A DNA stretch of 64,000 nt from Hemileia vastatrix (GCA_030280995.1 JASXTE010000002.1:12228683-12292682); one strand, 5' to 3'. Positions 10,750 to 23,600 are shown, counted from the first letter of the stretch. The notes: generated from the letters alone by a model not told the origin. Numbers and translations are program-made.

Positions 10750-12382
10750 GCATTAGAGCATCCACACTCGTGGGTCAAATCAGCTTTGGTATGCATATTT
10801 TACTGAAAATAGCTGCTAAAATTCCACACTCATCTATTTTCAGTCTTTTGGTAAAGGGTCAAATCAGTAATTTTTTCAGTAAATCATGGATCTCTCCACA
10901 AATTGTTGAACCATTTGCGCAAATAATTCTCTTCCCTGCCACTTTTTCAGTAATTCATCTCACTTGCTCAACCTCGCAACACCTCACTACCTCTGATTCA
11001 TTAAAACTTCAATCTTACCAAACACTACATTACTCGTCATTCACTTACCACTACACACCAAGTGAGATATCCCTGATAGTGATATCCAGCGCAATTTGGG
11101 GATATTTTAGGGAGGGACATAAGGTCAGAAAAATAAATGTAAGAAAAGCAAGTGCAAGAAAAGTAAGTGTAAGAAAAATTATTTGCGACCATGAGAATAT
11201 TTTTTTCAAAAAAAAAATTGTAAAAAAACAGAAAAAAAATTAAAAATGAAATAAAAAATCATTTTTTGGAGAAAAAAAAAATTAAAAAACAAAATTTCCC
11301 ATGGTTGCAAAATATTTTTCTTACACTTTTTTTCTCAAATATTTTTTTTGCACATATTTTCCTTACACATATTTTTCTATCCTTATGTCCCTCCCTACAA
11401 TATCCCACTACGCACCAAGTGAGATATCCCTGATGGGGATATCCAACGCGAGTTGGGGATATTGTAGGGAGGGACATAAGGATAGAAAAATATGTGTCAG
11501 AAAAATATGTGCGAGAAAAATATGTGTAAGGAAAATATGTGCAAAAAAAAATATGTGAGAAGAATAAGTGTAAGAAAAATATTTTGTAACCATGGGAAAT
11601 TTTTTTTTTAATTTTTTTTTTCCGAAAAATTGATTTTTTATTTCATTTTTTATTTTTTTCTGTTTTTTCACAATTTTTTTCTGAAAAAAAAATTCTCATG
11701 GTCGCAAATGATTTTTTTTACACTTACGTTTCTCGCACTTATTTTTCTGACCTTATGTCCCTCCCTAAAATATCCCTAATTCGCGCTGGATATCCCCATC
11801 AGGGATATCTTACTTGGTGCGTAGTGTACTCAGCACTACTTTTCTCACTTCTCATCATCACATCACACCCAAAATTATCATTTTATTATATTATAATACT
11901 TTCTAAACTATGTCTACACCTCAAAGCTCCAACAATATTGGAAATGGGTTTGCCCAAAGTAGCCTTTCATTAAGCGTGCATTACCAGTGTAACAATCTTG
12001 TTCTATCTTTTTTTTTTGGCCTTAGTGTAGCTGAATTGGGTGTTTGATTGTTGTAATAGGTACTTAACAAATATGTATGAAGCAGGTCTTCTTCTTCCAT
12101 ATCTAATAAATCATCAAGGAAATTTAATGGCTTGGGAAATGCAACAGTTGAGTGAAGAAAAATGGGTACAGTAAAAGTATGGATAGAAGAAATCATGGCT
12201 GTGGAAGGAGTGATGTTATTGAATAAACCAAGAAACACGAGTGATGAATATTTCGTGTAACTCGCAAATAGTGAATTTTTCTAAAAATGAGTGTGGAATG
12301 ATATCATAAATTTGTGCAACTCAGAAGTAATATGCATGTAAGCGGGAGTTACACAACCGAACGAGTGTGGATGCTCTTATGC
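10750..12382. mobile_element. Terminal-inverted-repeat DNA element without transposase
   Basis: The ends carry a 21-bp inverted repeat with one mismatch: GCATTAGAGCATCCACACTCG at 10750-10770 and its complement at 12362-12382. Similarity continues weakly inward (ATGCATATT and ATTCCACACTCAT motifs on both sides). No transposase is visible, so it is non-autonomous. It contains the 778-bp palindromic element at 11049-11826. Its right end lies 118 bp before the PRP18 start codon. No convincing target duplication was found. Confidence 0.65.
11049..11826. mobile_element. 778-bp palindromic foldback element
   Basis: Left end CACTACACACCAAGTGAGAT and right end (read inverted) CACTACGCACCAAGTAAGAT pair, and the arms (about 11049-11404 and 11450-11826) are inverted copies nearly throughout. 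The central 45 bases repeat the terminal motif once more in plus orientation (11405 onward). Each arm holds runs of a roughly 12-base unit (AAAAATATGTGT-like), so the arms can also fold on themselves. The flanks share TAC on both sides, a possible 3-bp target duplication. No coding capacity. Confidence 0.75.
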
Positions 12383-12500
12383 AATATAGTTAATATAGTT
12401 TGGCTGTCCGTCTCTATCTTTCAATCCTGACACCCGTTATCACCTCGCCTTGGATCTCCTCGCTGACAATCTTATCCAATCAACAACCAAATTCATCCCA
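12383..12500 (+). promoter_or_regulatory. Probable PRP18 promoter and 5' UTR
   Basis: Only 118 bp separate the end of the TIR element from the PRP18 ATG. The stretch contains AATATAGTTAATATAG at 12384-12398 and a C/T-rich part (12411-12450) like a fungal transcription start region. Promoter elements probably extend into the mobile element. Confidence 0.35.
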
Positions 12501-13934
12501 ATGGACCTCTTCAAAGCAGAAGTTGAGCGTAAAAGGAAGGATATTAGCTCAACAGTTCAGGGGGCTGGACCCAAAAAATACATGCGCAAAGGAGACCTCG
12601 AAAAGGCAAAGCTGGAGGCAGAACGTTTGGAAAAAGAACAAAAGGAGTCTGTTTTTAACCTGAATTCTGAAAAAAAACTCACCTCGGATTGTCCTGGAAC
12701 ATCCAAAGAAAGCCGAAATGAGGAGTCTTTAAAGGATGGTGAAAAGGCACCTGATTCTGAATCTACTGCTGTAGCTCCAGAAGTTTTTAATATATCCAAC
12801 GAAGAAGCCGTTAGAAGGCTTCGATCTCGGGGACAGCCCATTCGTCTGTTTGGTGAGAGTGATAAGGAACGAAGGCTTCGTTTGAGAGCACTTCAACTCA
12901 TTGAGGAACGAACTGATGGTGGAAGAAATGAGCTCATGCGAGCTCTAGAAGGTGTGGAAGGCAACATGGATTTGGAAGAATTGGCAAAAAAAGCTCGGGA
13001 TGCTAGTTCAAAAATACCTGGCTCTTCTACAGCTTCTGGTGACGAGATCAAAACTGGTGAAGATGAAGAGGTTATTGTAGATCTAGAGCTTGTCAAGAAA
13101 GATCCCCACAAAATTTATCCCCAAATTTATTTTGCCTTGAAGGTAAGAATCCATGATGTTTTCGAAAAAAATATTTATGACACAACTTTCACAGAAAATC
13201 ATCTGACTAACATTTATACACCCACTTAAAAGCTTGTCCTCAAAGAATGGGAACAATCAATGGCTGAGCGGCCTGGTATGCAAATGTAGACTAGTTTGAT
13301 GCATTGTACATTAGCTGACATACATTGAACCATATTCTGTGCAATTAGATCATGTTCGTCGAAGTACTCAAGGAAAATTAGTTGCTGCAACTCAGAAACA
13401 GTCTGCCGAGTACTTGAAACCTCTTTTCAAATCTCTTCGTAAAAGAGTAAATATTTTTTAATCCGTACATGTTGAATCTCATAACGAATGCAACTATAGT
13501 CTGATTTTTTTAAAAACTGTGGTTAAATTTAGGAACTTGCACCTGACGTTTTACAAGCGATTGCAGAAATAGTTCACTATATGCAGACAAGGGAATATAT
13601 TAAAGCTAATGACGCGTATCTAAGACTTTCTATTGGCAATGCACCTTGGCCAATTGGAGTTACCATGGTTGGAATCCATGAACGTAGTGGTCGTGAAAAA
13701 ATTTTCAGTAATAATGTTGCACATGTATTGAATGATGAAGTTAGTCGAAAGTACATTCAAAGTTTAAAAAGGTTTGTTGATACTTTTTACACAAAGAAAA
13801 AAAAGAAAGATAGAAAGATTTGCATGGCTTTTCTTGTGAATATAGAATATTGATTGTCTGGCTACTGATCATTTTACAGAATTCTTACATTTGCACAAAC
13901 AAAGAGGCCGCCTGATGATCTTGCGCGGAAGTAA
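12501..13934 (+). CDS. PRP18: Pre-mRNA-splicing factor 18 (five exons, intact)
   Basis: U5 snRNP-associated factor acting in the second step of nuclear pre-mRNA splicing with Slu7 and Prp16. Exons: 12501-13142, 13233-13275, 13349-13446, 13533-13771 and 13880-13934, giving 358 residues, the usual family size. All introns (90, 73, 86 and 108 nt) are GT-AG and restore the frame. The ATG at 12501 is chosen because [14 protein letters not shown] matches the family N-terminus; upstream codons are open but not conserved. A PRP4-like motif ([18 protein letters not shown]) lies near residues 100-118. The Prp18 domain fills the last 140 residues, including the conserved loop [19 protein letters not shown], and the protein ends PPDDLARK. 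No damage is seen. It is the only cellular gene recognised here. Confidence 0.95.
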
Positions 13935-15026
13935 GTTCACAGTCTCATATCAATTGTATAGTCTCTTGGGAAAAGACGCTGACCTTTTCAATGATGAAAT
14001 CTTGTGCGATAGGATGGGTTAAACATCGGAGCGTAAGGAAGATGAATAGAAAGAAATTTTGCAAATAGTATCATGGTGGATCCAGTTTTCTAGAAGGATT
14101 TATATGTAATGTTATATCACAAGGATGATGCTGAGGAAAAAATTCGTCAGTGCAAGATTATAGTAATATATAATTTTACAAGACAATCATTCACTTGTAA
14201 AACATATATTTATTTAAAATGAGCCTTTTTTATTCAAAACCTTTACCTAAATATAATACTCATTTTCATCCATTCTAAAGACTTTGACAACAATTATTTT
14301 GGAACCTCTAACACTCAGATTGAAATTCAAAAACTGACACATTTACATGAACCAAAGAGTGTTTAATAATGATAAAAACAGAAAAAATATGGATTTTTGT
14401 CACCATTAGATGTGAGATGAAAACTTGAGATGAGAAAAAAATAAAAAAATGAAAAACTGACCAGAAATGATTTTATGATTTTATCTTTCCTGCTCTTGTC
14501 CCTCCTTATTTTGTTTAATTTTGATTTTTTATTTATTTATTTTAGCAATTTTAAAGTATTCGACATGATGACAGTCATATCGGACTTTCACATTCTTCCG
14601 CTACAATATGAGTGGTTAAGTTTGATCAGCCTAGGAAGATTATGGACATCTTATGTTTAATGTATTTCTTTTTTTGAGTTTTCAGTTTATCTTCATTGTC
14701 TGTCATTATTAGACAACTTAGACATGTCTATTTAATTTTTGTTTTTTATTTTATTATTTTTGTTTGATGAAACTTATAAAAAATTCAGGTTTTTAGGGTC
14801 ATCAATTTTTCTGGTATCACAGGTGGACAAAGATTTTGGTTGCCATTTTTTTCCCCTTGTGGTTGTCTTGGTTTTTTTTTTTAACTTTTGATGGAGGATA
14901 ATGCTCATTTGAACATGAAACAAATAAATTAAAATTAAAAGAATTCTGAGCCTCTGTCAACTTTGACAAGATAGAAGAAGATTGGTCTTTCCAATCTCCA
15001 GATCTGATTGGCGGATGGTTTACCTG
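13935..15026. other. AT-rich intergenic DNA downstream of PRP18
   Basis: Presumably the PRP18 3' UTR and then AT-rich sequence with T-runs. No recognisable gene; the short open frame at 14475-14660 has no features of a protein family. Confidence 0.6.
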
Positions 15027-15278
15027 TCACTACGCACTATAGGGGGTGGACTTGCCAGCAAGTCCCCAACCTGAACTGAGATGGAACTCAGAATGAACTC
15101 ATACTGAACCCATACTGAACTCTACTTGAACACCCACCTAAAACTGTCCTGCTGAGTGGTGTTCATCCCTGATTGTATGGTTCCTTTGTCAATAGCTCAA
15201 TGTGTGTTCAATCTGTGGTGAGTTTGGGTCCAAGGTTGCGGACTTGCTAGCAAGTCTGCCCCCCATATTGTGTGGTGA
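15027..15278. mobile_element. 252-bp MITE, copy 1
   Basis: Terminal inverted repeats of about 45 bp (TCACTACGCACTATAGGGGG against TCACCACACAATATGGGGGG read from the other end). They include the near-palindrome GACTTGCCAGCAAGTC. The interior (GAACTCATACTGAACCCATA and similar) is unique to this family. A copy of exactly the same length lies at 63382-63633. No coding capacity. Confidence 0.88.
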
Positions 15279-15389
15279 AAGTTGGAAGGGATATCTGAAA
15301 GAGGGACCCAAATAATTTCATCCAAATTTTCCCCTATTTGTAATAAATACTCATGTTGTGTACCTATGACCCAATAGTCTAGAATGGAG

Positions 15390-16739
15390 TGAAGTTGTAA
15401 TTTTCAAAAAATTTATGTGAGAAGAGAAGAGATGGAGTAGGTTCCAAAAAACATGGAGGGTGAGTGGTTGGTTCATTGAATTTGTGGAAAGTGTTAACTA
15501 GCAGGTCCTTATAGGGTGATAATAGGTTAAGATTAAAAACAGGATGTAAGCATAATAGTTCTGGGGGCAGTTCTAATCAATAGGCCATATTTGTAATAGG
15601 CTCCAGGACGCAAAAAGGACCTATATGTCGGAAAGCAAGTTTCAAAGATTTTTGGTCAGTTTTGATAAATTTTTGAAGAAGAAGTACCAAATCCCCCTGA
15701 TTTAATTGAAGGGAAGGTTGGGAATGTCTGTTATATCCCCTAGCCTGGGTTGCTTTTGCCAAAGCCAAAGCCTGGACCTATTCCTGATTATTGGCATGTG
15801 AATGTTTGGTTAACCCTTGAACTGGTGGGGAGGGGGAAAAACCATCTGAAATATTAAATTTAGGGTGATAACCATACAGAGAGAAAAAGGGAGATTTCTT
15901 TGTAGAGTATGACATAGCCTTATTAAAAGAAAATTTGGCCAAAGCCAACCAAGCAGCCAAGTCATCCTGCCTGTAAGAAACAAATTTGCAAAGGTAAGCC
16001 TCTAGGGTCTGATTAAGTCTTTCTGTTTGTCCATCTGTTTGTGGGTGATAAGCTAAAAACGGGGCCAACTTAATGCAAAGCCTAGAATACAACTGTTTCA
16101 TAAAATTAGAGATGAAATTAGCTCCATGGTCAGTGACAATTTTTTCTGGAAGGCCATGATAGTAGAAGAATTGATCTAGAAAAATATTAGCAATTTGGGC
16201 AGAGGAGATGGACTCTTTACAAGGGATGAAGTGAGCCGCCTTGGAAAAATGATCTACTATAACTAGGATAGAATCAAAACCCTCGAAACATAGCAACTTG
16301 ACAATAAAATCCATACCAATGGTAGACCAGGGTTGAGATGGAATTTCCAGAGATTGTAGAGGGCCCTGGCAACCATACCAATCAATTAATTTTGTTAGCA
16401 AAAATCACAAGAATAAATGTAATTGAGGACTTCCTGTTAAAGGGAAGGCCATAGGTAAGTATGGGACAGCAATTCAATGGTTTTTCAAGAACCCAAACAT
16501 CCAGCAGAAGGCAAGTCATAATATTGAGATAAAAGAGAAGGTCAAATGGAAAGAGGAGCACAAATGCAATCTTGATACCACCATTTATTGTCATGAAAAG
16601 AAATCAAAGCATCATATTTTTCATCTTCAGTAATTTCATTATATGAAGAAAGAAGACTAAAAACATCTTGCAGGTTAGAGAAGAAAGCATTTAATGCTGC
16701 TACAGTGACACCTGTAGATAGAGAAAAAGGTATTATCAA
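15390..16739 (-). pseudogene. Element D integrase (broken)
   Basis: The integrase core at 15778-16401 is the best preserved part: MDFIVKLLCFEGFDSILVIV, VTDHGANFISNFMKQLY and HPQTDGQTERLNQTLE give the D, D and E positions. A C-terminal segment (GYNRHSQPSLQLNQGDLVLL, 15577-15768) follows after a stop, and a further tail runs to about 15390. The zinc-binding N-terminal part is scattered over 16400-16740. Confidence 0.85.
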
Positions 16740-17059
16740 TGTTTGGAGTTTTTGGTCAGAGGGAGAGTAAAAATCTGGTCTCCAAGAAGGGCCATCAGCC
16801 AGGTTTTTTGAATTGGGAGTATGAATAATATTAAAATTAAAGGAGCTAAGAAATGAATCCTAATGTTGTTGATGATGGGTAAGGTGTTGGTTGCTCATGA
16901 AGTACTGGAGGTTTGCATTGTCAGACAAAATTAGGGTAGGTTTAGGGGTTTAGATGAGCCATGGTTCCCAAATGGTGAATGCTTCAACAATGGCAAGGAT
17001 CTCTTGATCATGTACTTGACATTTTTTCTCAGCCTCCATACGTTTTTGGAAGTTAAAGG

Positions 17060-18189
17060 CTACTGGGAAAGATGGTTAGCGGAATCTGGTTGAGATAATA
17101 TTGCTGCTAAATCAAACACTGAACAGTCAACTTGTAAAACTCTGGGTAGGTCAATGTTAATATGTTTTGATAATGTGGCCTTAGAAATTGCAGATTTTAG
17201 GTTAGCAAAGGAGTCAAGAGACTTAGGAGAGGTCAGCAGTACTGGGTTAACTAGGCAGGTGGCTTCAGTCATAGGTAATGCTAAAGCTGAAAAATTAGGG
17301 ATAAATTTCATATAAAATTCAGTGAAACCAAGAATTTTTTTAACATGTTTAATTGTATTAGGAATAGGCTAATTAAAAATGGTATCTACTTTGTCCAAGC
17401 TGATTCCTAGCCCATCACCTGAAACAATAAACCCTAGAAATGGAACTATTGTTTGAAAAAAAGAACATTTAGTAAGATAAAAAAATAACTTTTCACGTTT
17501 TAACATATTGTAAGCATTCTTTAAATGAACTTGATGGTTATCATAAGTATCAGAAAATATAATAATTTTGTCAATATAAACACAACAATATATGTCCAGG
17601 CCATCCTGAAAAACCCATTGAACAAAACATTAAAAAGCAGTTGGAGCATTGCCCAAGCTAAAAGGCATTACAAGGTATTCATATAAACCCCAAGAAGTGC
17701 AAAAAGTTGTCTTCCATTTATGGCCAAGAGAGATACAGAGGAGGCTAAAAGCCAATTTTAGGTCCAGTTTGGAGAAGATTTTCTTCCCCTGTAGAAGAGT
17801 AAAAAGTTGAGTGATAGAGGGGAGGGGGAAGAAATCCTTGACCATGATATCATTAATGAAATGGTAATTGACACAGGATCTGGGTGTCTTAGGGGGTTGA
17901 GAGACAATTTTGCCTCTGGGTCCAAATTGATCTGAAGATCAAAATCGGGGCAACCTGGGGGTAGAGATATTAAAGAAGGAGACTGGAAGAGTTTGGAAAA
18001 ATAAGAAACAGAGGAAAGAAGAGTGGAAGATTGTTTGTTACTTGGAATAGAGAAAATAGCAGTGGAAAAAGAGGAAAGTAGTAGAAAAGAATAATGATAT
18101 GTAATTGAAACCCTGTTTTCATGGATCCAGGGGGTACTCAAAATAATCATAGGCTTTCCCAAATTTGCCACATTCATAGTAAATTCCAT
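17060..18189 (-). pseudogene. Element D reverse transcriptase and RNase H (broken)
   Basis: RT motifs lie in separate frames: FFPLPSITQLFTLLQGKKIF and FSKLDLKLAF (17750-17830), LVMPFSLGNAPTAF (17630-17680), then YIDKI near 17565. The active site YIDD thus has Lys for the second catalytic Asp. The RT/RNase H connection (KFIPNFSALALPMTEAT, 17260-17311) and an RNase H start with VLQVDCSVFDLAAIL follow. It cannot encode an active polymerase. Confidence 0.85.
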
Positions 18190-18234
18190 GATTTGGTGAG
18201 ATGGATGAGTTTTGAGAAGTCCCTGTTAGGAGAT

Positions 18235-18540
18235 TTAAGAAGTGATTGTTCCACCCTTCAGGGAAGTACCATCAACCATGGAGCAATATAAAGGAGGCCA
18301 TTGTGAATAGGGCCATCCCAGAGTGGATGCTAGAGATGAATCAATAAAATTCCCTGTGGCACCAAAATCAATCAAAGAAACAGTTTCCCAATGACAGGAA
18401 CTGGTAAGTAAATAAAGCAAAATAAAAGGTTCATTATGTCTAAAAATGAAATTTAAGTTTAGTTGGAAGGTATAATCAGAAGAAGGGGTAGAAAGACTAT
18501 ACTGAGTGAAAGACACCAAAACCATTGATATACTGGCCAC
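18235..18540 (-). pseudogene. Element D protease (broken)
   Basis: Aspartic protease fragment. VSLIDFGATGNFIDSSLA corresponds to the usual DSGATxxFI motif, but Ser is replaced by Phe after the catalytic Asp. A C-terminal continuation (LGKPMIILSTPWIHENRVSI, about 18120-18170) lies in the same frame after a stop. Confidence 0.75.
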
Positions 18541-18794
18541 AGGTAGGTCCTCCTCTCATAATGAGTCCATAATCCCTGAAAACTCATTTAACTTGTTTTT
18601 GAACAATGAAAAAGGCATTTTAGTAAAAATAAAAGCCATTGGTGTGGTAGAAGTGGAGGAAGGTGGATTGGTGGAAGTAGTAGTAGATGCAACTTGGGGT
18701 TGTGAAGTACCCTTAGCATGCATAAAATAATGACAAACTGAGAAATCAAAAGGGTGGTCACTTGATAAATACGATTCCTGCACCTGAAACACAA

Positions 18795-19830
18795 CTAACT
18801 CTGAATATACTGGGTGTGTTCTTCTGTTGTTAAAGGTTGAAGTAATTTTGCCAAAGTGGTGCCAGCTAAGGATTTGAGTGAAGAAGAAACAGTGTCAACT
18901 TTCATAGGAGTATGCTGAGAGGAAGATGAAGCCCTATGGGAAGGGAGTAGATCTAAAAAGCTGGATTTAGAAGAGGTATTGAAGAGAGACTGGAGAACGA
19001 GTTGACAGCCTGCCATCATAGCCCAATTGATTATATGGGTCAGTGAGGGAGTACCTAAGAGGTAGTCAGATTGGCCAATAATTAAATTTTGTACAGGTGG
19101 TGATAGGCCTTTCATCAAATGGAAAACTCTGTCTTGGTCAGCAGAATTGATGGTATAGACAAGAGATAGGAAATTTATAATATATTCATCCACAGAATAT
19201 TTCCCTTGAAGACAATAATTCAGCTTTCCCCCTGTGGTTACATCAGCTGCCTTGTTGCCAAAATGATTAATCAAGGCTTCAAGGAAGATATCCACTGAAG
19301 ACAGGCAAGGTATTTTCGTATCCATTGTTGTAAATTCAGGGAAAGGAGAAGTGATTTCCTGAAGACTGGCGTTTTGTTGGATAAGGGAGAGCCACCAATT
19401 CATAGCTGTGGAAAGAGGGGACCAAGAAGGGGTTTCAAAGTGATGAGAGATCCAAAGAGTCTTATTGGTAGTAGAATTAAAGAATTGTTCATAACATTGA
19501 AAATGATTACAAATTTTAGTGAAGAATGGGTGGATATTAGTGGAATCTCCAGAAAAGTGAAAATTTGGGAGAGGATTTGGGCAGGTGATGGAGGCTGTTT
19601 TCATGGGGGAAACATGGGGAGCAGCTAACTTGGTTAGGGTTTCAATCTGGGACTGTAGGTTTTGTATGAGGTCCGAATGGAAGCTGGGTCCTGGGGTAAG
19701 GACTGAGATGAGGATTGTGGTTGGACGTCAATATCAAGAAGAATGTGGGATTTTTGATTAGGTGAAGTACCAAGAAGTTCGTCAGTCAATGAGCAGTTAG
19801 GGGATTCTGGGGGTCCTGTGTATGTACTGA
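18795..19830 (-). pseudogene. Element D gag (broken)
   Basis: The longest open part (18795-19604, 269 codons) has a retrotransposon Gag domain: FHFSGDSTNIHPFFTKI, then a helical capsid-like region with two tryptophan-rich stretches (TLWISHHF, MNWWLSL) and LNYCLQGKYSVDEYIINF. Similarity extends upstream to about 19830, where the frame shifts once (LIQNLQSQIETLTKLAA continues a predicted coiled start). No zinc knuckle is visible before the frame is lost near 18795. Confidence 0.8.
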
Positions 19831-20479
19831 GAGCCAGTGGAAAGGAATTGAGAGGGATATAATTAAGAAGAATTCAGATTTGTGGAAGGATTTAAATAAG
19901 TAAAGTGATGTTTTTAATAATGGGAAATGTAAAGATTTCTAAAGTGTAAGGTATACAATAGGTTTCTTGTGAATGATAAATGATAGTAGTAAGAAAATGA
20001 AAGGCAAGGTTTGTGGACAGTTTGTGAAAAGGAAATTCCAGAGGTATAATTTTTTGGTATAGGAAATATTGAGTGAATTAAAATTTTAATACTTGAATTA
20101 TAGCTACATCAAAAAAGGTTAGTGCAGATTTCAAAATTTTCAGTCAACTTATTCAGAATTTTTCAAATTTTTTTGGCCTTAGTAATAATAGTTTTATATT
20201 TGGGATTTTTATTCATGTAATTCTTTTCTTTGATTTAATGGTGTCAATTTGGGGGTGGAAGCCTTTTTAAAAAACTATAAATAGCTGAAGTTGATACAGG
20301 GGGAAAAAATTGAACATAACTTTCATCAGCCAGAACATCAGCCAGTTTTAATATTAATAAAAAAGAGAGCTTACCAGATGAAAGAGAAGAAGGTGAAGAA
20401 TAAAAGCATTACCATTACCACACATATTGGTGATATGATGGTTGAACAATGGAAAGCTGAAAACACCAGAAAAAAAATG
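19831..20479. other. AT-rich intergenic DNA, no gene seen
   Basis: Nothing recognised. It may contain the undetected 5' LTR of element D, since it directly precedes that element's gag. Confidence 0.4.
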
Positions 20480-20662
20480 TGGGCGCCTGATAGTAGGTGC
20501 CAATCCCTATCTTTGATTTAATTCAGTTTTAGCTCAGTGGTAATTCTTATAGAAAAACTGCGCACTGAAAAATGGGCACACTACTTTTCCCTGAATTGGA
20601 TCAGAGTTACTCTTGAGTCAAAACAGAATTTAGGGATTGGCACCTGCTAACAGATGCCAGGT
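20480..20662. mobile_element. Short MITE-like inverted repeat element, about 183 bp
   Basis: The left end (GCGCCTGATAGTAGGTGCCA, then ATCCCT) and right end (GGCATCTGTTAGCAGGTGCC, then AATCCCT, read inverted) form imperfect terminal repeats of about 30 bp. A further inner inverted match is GATTTAATTCAG against CTGAATTGGATC. No coding capacity and no second copy seen in this window. Confidence 0.55.
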
Positions 20663-23600
20663 GTTTTTTTGTGGTGAGATGTGTTAAAAAATCAAAAGTA
20701 TGCATAAAAGTGGCAATGATACCCTTAAACCCTCTATACATAATATATTTTAATAGTAAGAAAAAACTATTTTTGGGTACCTTTTTTTGAAAAAATTATT
20801 TCTATTAATCTGTGCAATATTAGGAGGTCTAAAAGCTTACCAAAAACACCATGAAACATGATTGATTTGGTACTTGGGGTCTCAAACATGGGGTCAAATA
20901 TGTTCTAATTTTGTGCAATTTTCTCATCCACAATTTATCCCAAAAATATCCACATCCTCCCAATAAACTTCCAATTGACTTCCTTCCAGCCTAACCCATT
21001 TATACTGCATCATATATATTTTTTACCAATTCTTTTCTGAATCAGAATTTTCCCTTCCACACCACAGTAATTCTATGACTTTTTATTCCTTTATTTATCA
21101 AAATTTTCTTATAGAATTTCTAACCTCACATTCTCTTATTTTTATCTAAGGCATCACAAATATAATAAAGGTTCAAATCTTTCTGAATCTCATACAAATA
21201 CTTAAGAATTTTCTTTAGATCAGTTTTTTTTAACTCTCCTGAATTTGAAAAACCAGCTGCATATTCTGAAATTGAGCTTGATAAGTCCATTTTAGTAAGA
21301 TTATACTATTTTTGTTATTATTTTTTCTTTTGAATTTCTTATTTACCCCCCATGAGTTAACCAGAAACAAGGCTCATCAAATTAAGAGATTTTCAAGGAA
21401 TTAATTGACAATAAAATTTTAGAAGATAAATAATCAACCGCTCCTAGAAAAAGACTCAATTATAGGGCTTCTACTAGTTTGTGGCTTCATTCAAAGTCAA
21501 AAATTGAACCTTTTTTGGAACTTTAGATAGATTGTTTAGATTTATAGAGGGATAAGCTTAGAATTCAAAAAGAGGACAATGAAAAAATTTAAAATTTAAA
21601 CAGCTCAGCATTTATTTTTCTATCTAAACTACTGATATCTAATATGCTAGATTCTACTCCCTCCATCATAATTTCAATATTTTTATAAATTACATTTATG
21701 TATTTGTCTTTGTCTTTGATTTATCACTTTGTTAAACTTACTCTCAAATACTGTCTTCATTGTAAAATTCATTCCTTTCCAAAAAATTCCAAAAAATTCA
21801 TCCAGAAGTCTCCAATTAAGTTCCTAATAGCTCTTAGAAATTAGCCAAAAAGTTACCAAAAAGGTATCCCAGAGTTTCCTAGAAGAGTGGCAAAAATCTC
21901 TAATAAAATTGCTTGTAAGACAATAGAAAAGTATCAAAAACCACCTGAAAAACACTTTAAGATTCTTTTAAAACACTTAAATTTTTTTGCAAATCTTTCT
22001 GAATGGTTTTAGTGAAAAAAAAGGACCCATAATAGCCAAAAAAAACACCTAAAAATGACTTGAAAAATGCTTGGGAAAAATTTCTGAATTGTTTTAGCAG
22101 AAAAAAAACAAAAATTACCTAAAACAACAAAAAGAAAGTGGGAAACTCTTGCAAAACATTTTCACATGGCTTACAAATTATTTTGAAGCAGTTTAGTAAA
22201 AAAAAGGCCAAAAAAAGAGAAAAAAACCAAAAAGCACCAGAAACACCAGAAAGTCAATATATGAAGAATAGAAAAAATTTATAGCCATGAAAAAAGGAAG
22301 TAAGAACTGATTATCAGTTATTAAAATAAAAAATATTATAAAAAAAGAACATAAAAACAAGGACAGAAAAACAACATTTCAATCAGCAATTGAATTACAA
22401 AAAATGAAAAATTGACTTAACTTAAGAGCTGTGAAGTGAAAAGTATTAGAATTAAAAAGAAGTAATGGAAGGGAGCGATGATGAGAAGATGAGATATCTT
22501 AGTGAGAATGAATCTTAAAAATGTTTTGCGATTTCAAGTCTGGGAGCTCAACCAAAACAAATAAAACTGGGAGACTGGGGAATTTCATTGCACAGAATTG
22601 TAAATTAGTTAAGATAGCCCTTCAAAATTAGAAAGGGTGATTGGTAGTATTTTAGCATGAATAGAAATGGTTTGATATGATTAAGTACTACTAGATTCTA
22701 TTGGTGGGGGTAGTTCAAAATTGAAATCAGTATCAGAATTAACCATTAGATCAAGAGCTAGAGCTGTAGCAGTGATCTCAAGTTGATGGCAGACTAAAAG
22801 TGGAATGTTATGTTAGTGAAAAGTGAGGAAGATTAAGGGAATGTGTATGATTAAGGGATTGATTAAGTTCTGGTAAGTCGTAAACCTTGCTCATATATAT
22901 GCCTTTGAGGATTAGGTTAAAAAAATCTAGGTGTTGGCACTTTTGTATCTAGTGTTGGAATCTCTTTACCTAGTGCTTACTAATCATGATGAATAAGAGA
23001 AGTGTTTTTATGACTTTCTTTATCAATAAGAATATGTGTTTGGTGATAAATACACTGTTAAAATACACCTGTCCAGGGAAGGTGTGTTTCATTTTTTGAT
23101 GATGGGTTTGGAAACTTTTTTGTTTCCTGTTTATGTGGCATATTTTGTAAGGTTTTAGACCTCCTATTTAAATATAAAAAAGGGAAATTTCATATAATTT
23201 AATAAAATAGAAAAAAAAGTACAATAAATGGCTTGTGGGGCTTATGAATAAATGGTGTTACTATTTCTACTTTCTGTAAAATATTTTGTATGTTTTTTAT
23301 TATTTACAATTTTTTATTGGAATCCAATTTCATATCTTTTTGTACTCTCTCTCAAGAATATTATTCTCCTTCCCCTTTGAGAACTCTCTTTCTTCTTTCT
23401 TCCCACCCTTTGTGCTCCCCTCTCCATCCCTCTCCACCTCCTCCACTCTTCCCCACACCTCTAAATCCATATCTCTTACCTCCAAGCAGCTCTTCATTCC
23501 TTTATCTAAATATGAAGCAAATGTTACTGGATAGAAAGGCTTTCAAAACAAGTTTCAGGGATTGTGAAGCAAGTTAAAGGGGTGGAAATTTGATGGGGTT

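Larger units (their letters stand above)
15390..19830 (-). mobile_element. Element D: dead Ty3/gypsy retrotransposon, minus strand
   Basis: Gag, protease, RT, RNase H and integrase fragments occur in Ty3/gypsy order on the minus strand, broken by many stops and frameshifts. No LTRs were recognised at either end, so the limits are set by the outermost coding similarity (a Gag N-terminal fragment near 19830, an integrase tail near 15390). It differs in sequence from elements A, B and C. Confidence 0.85.

Noticed and set aside
20526..20600. tRNA-like A box (TAGCTCAGTGGT)
   Set aside because: No B box, acceptor stem or cloverleaf follows; it lies within the short MITE.
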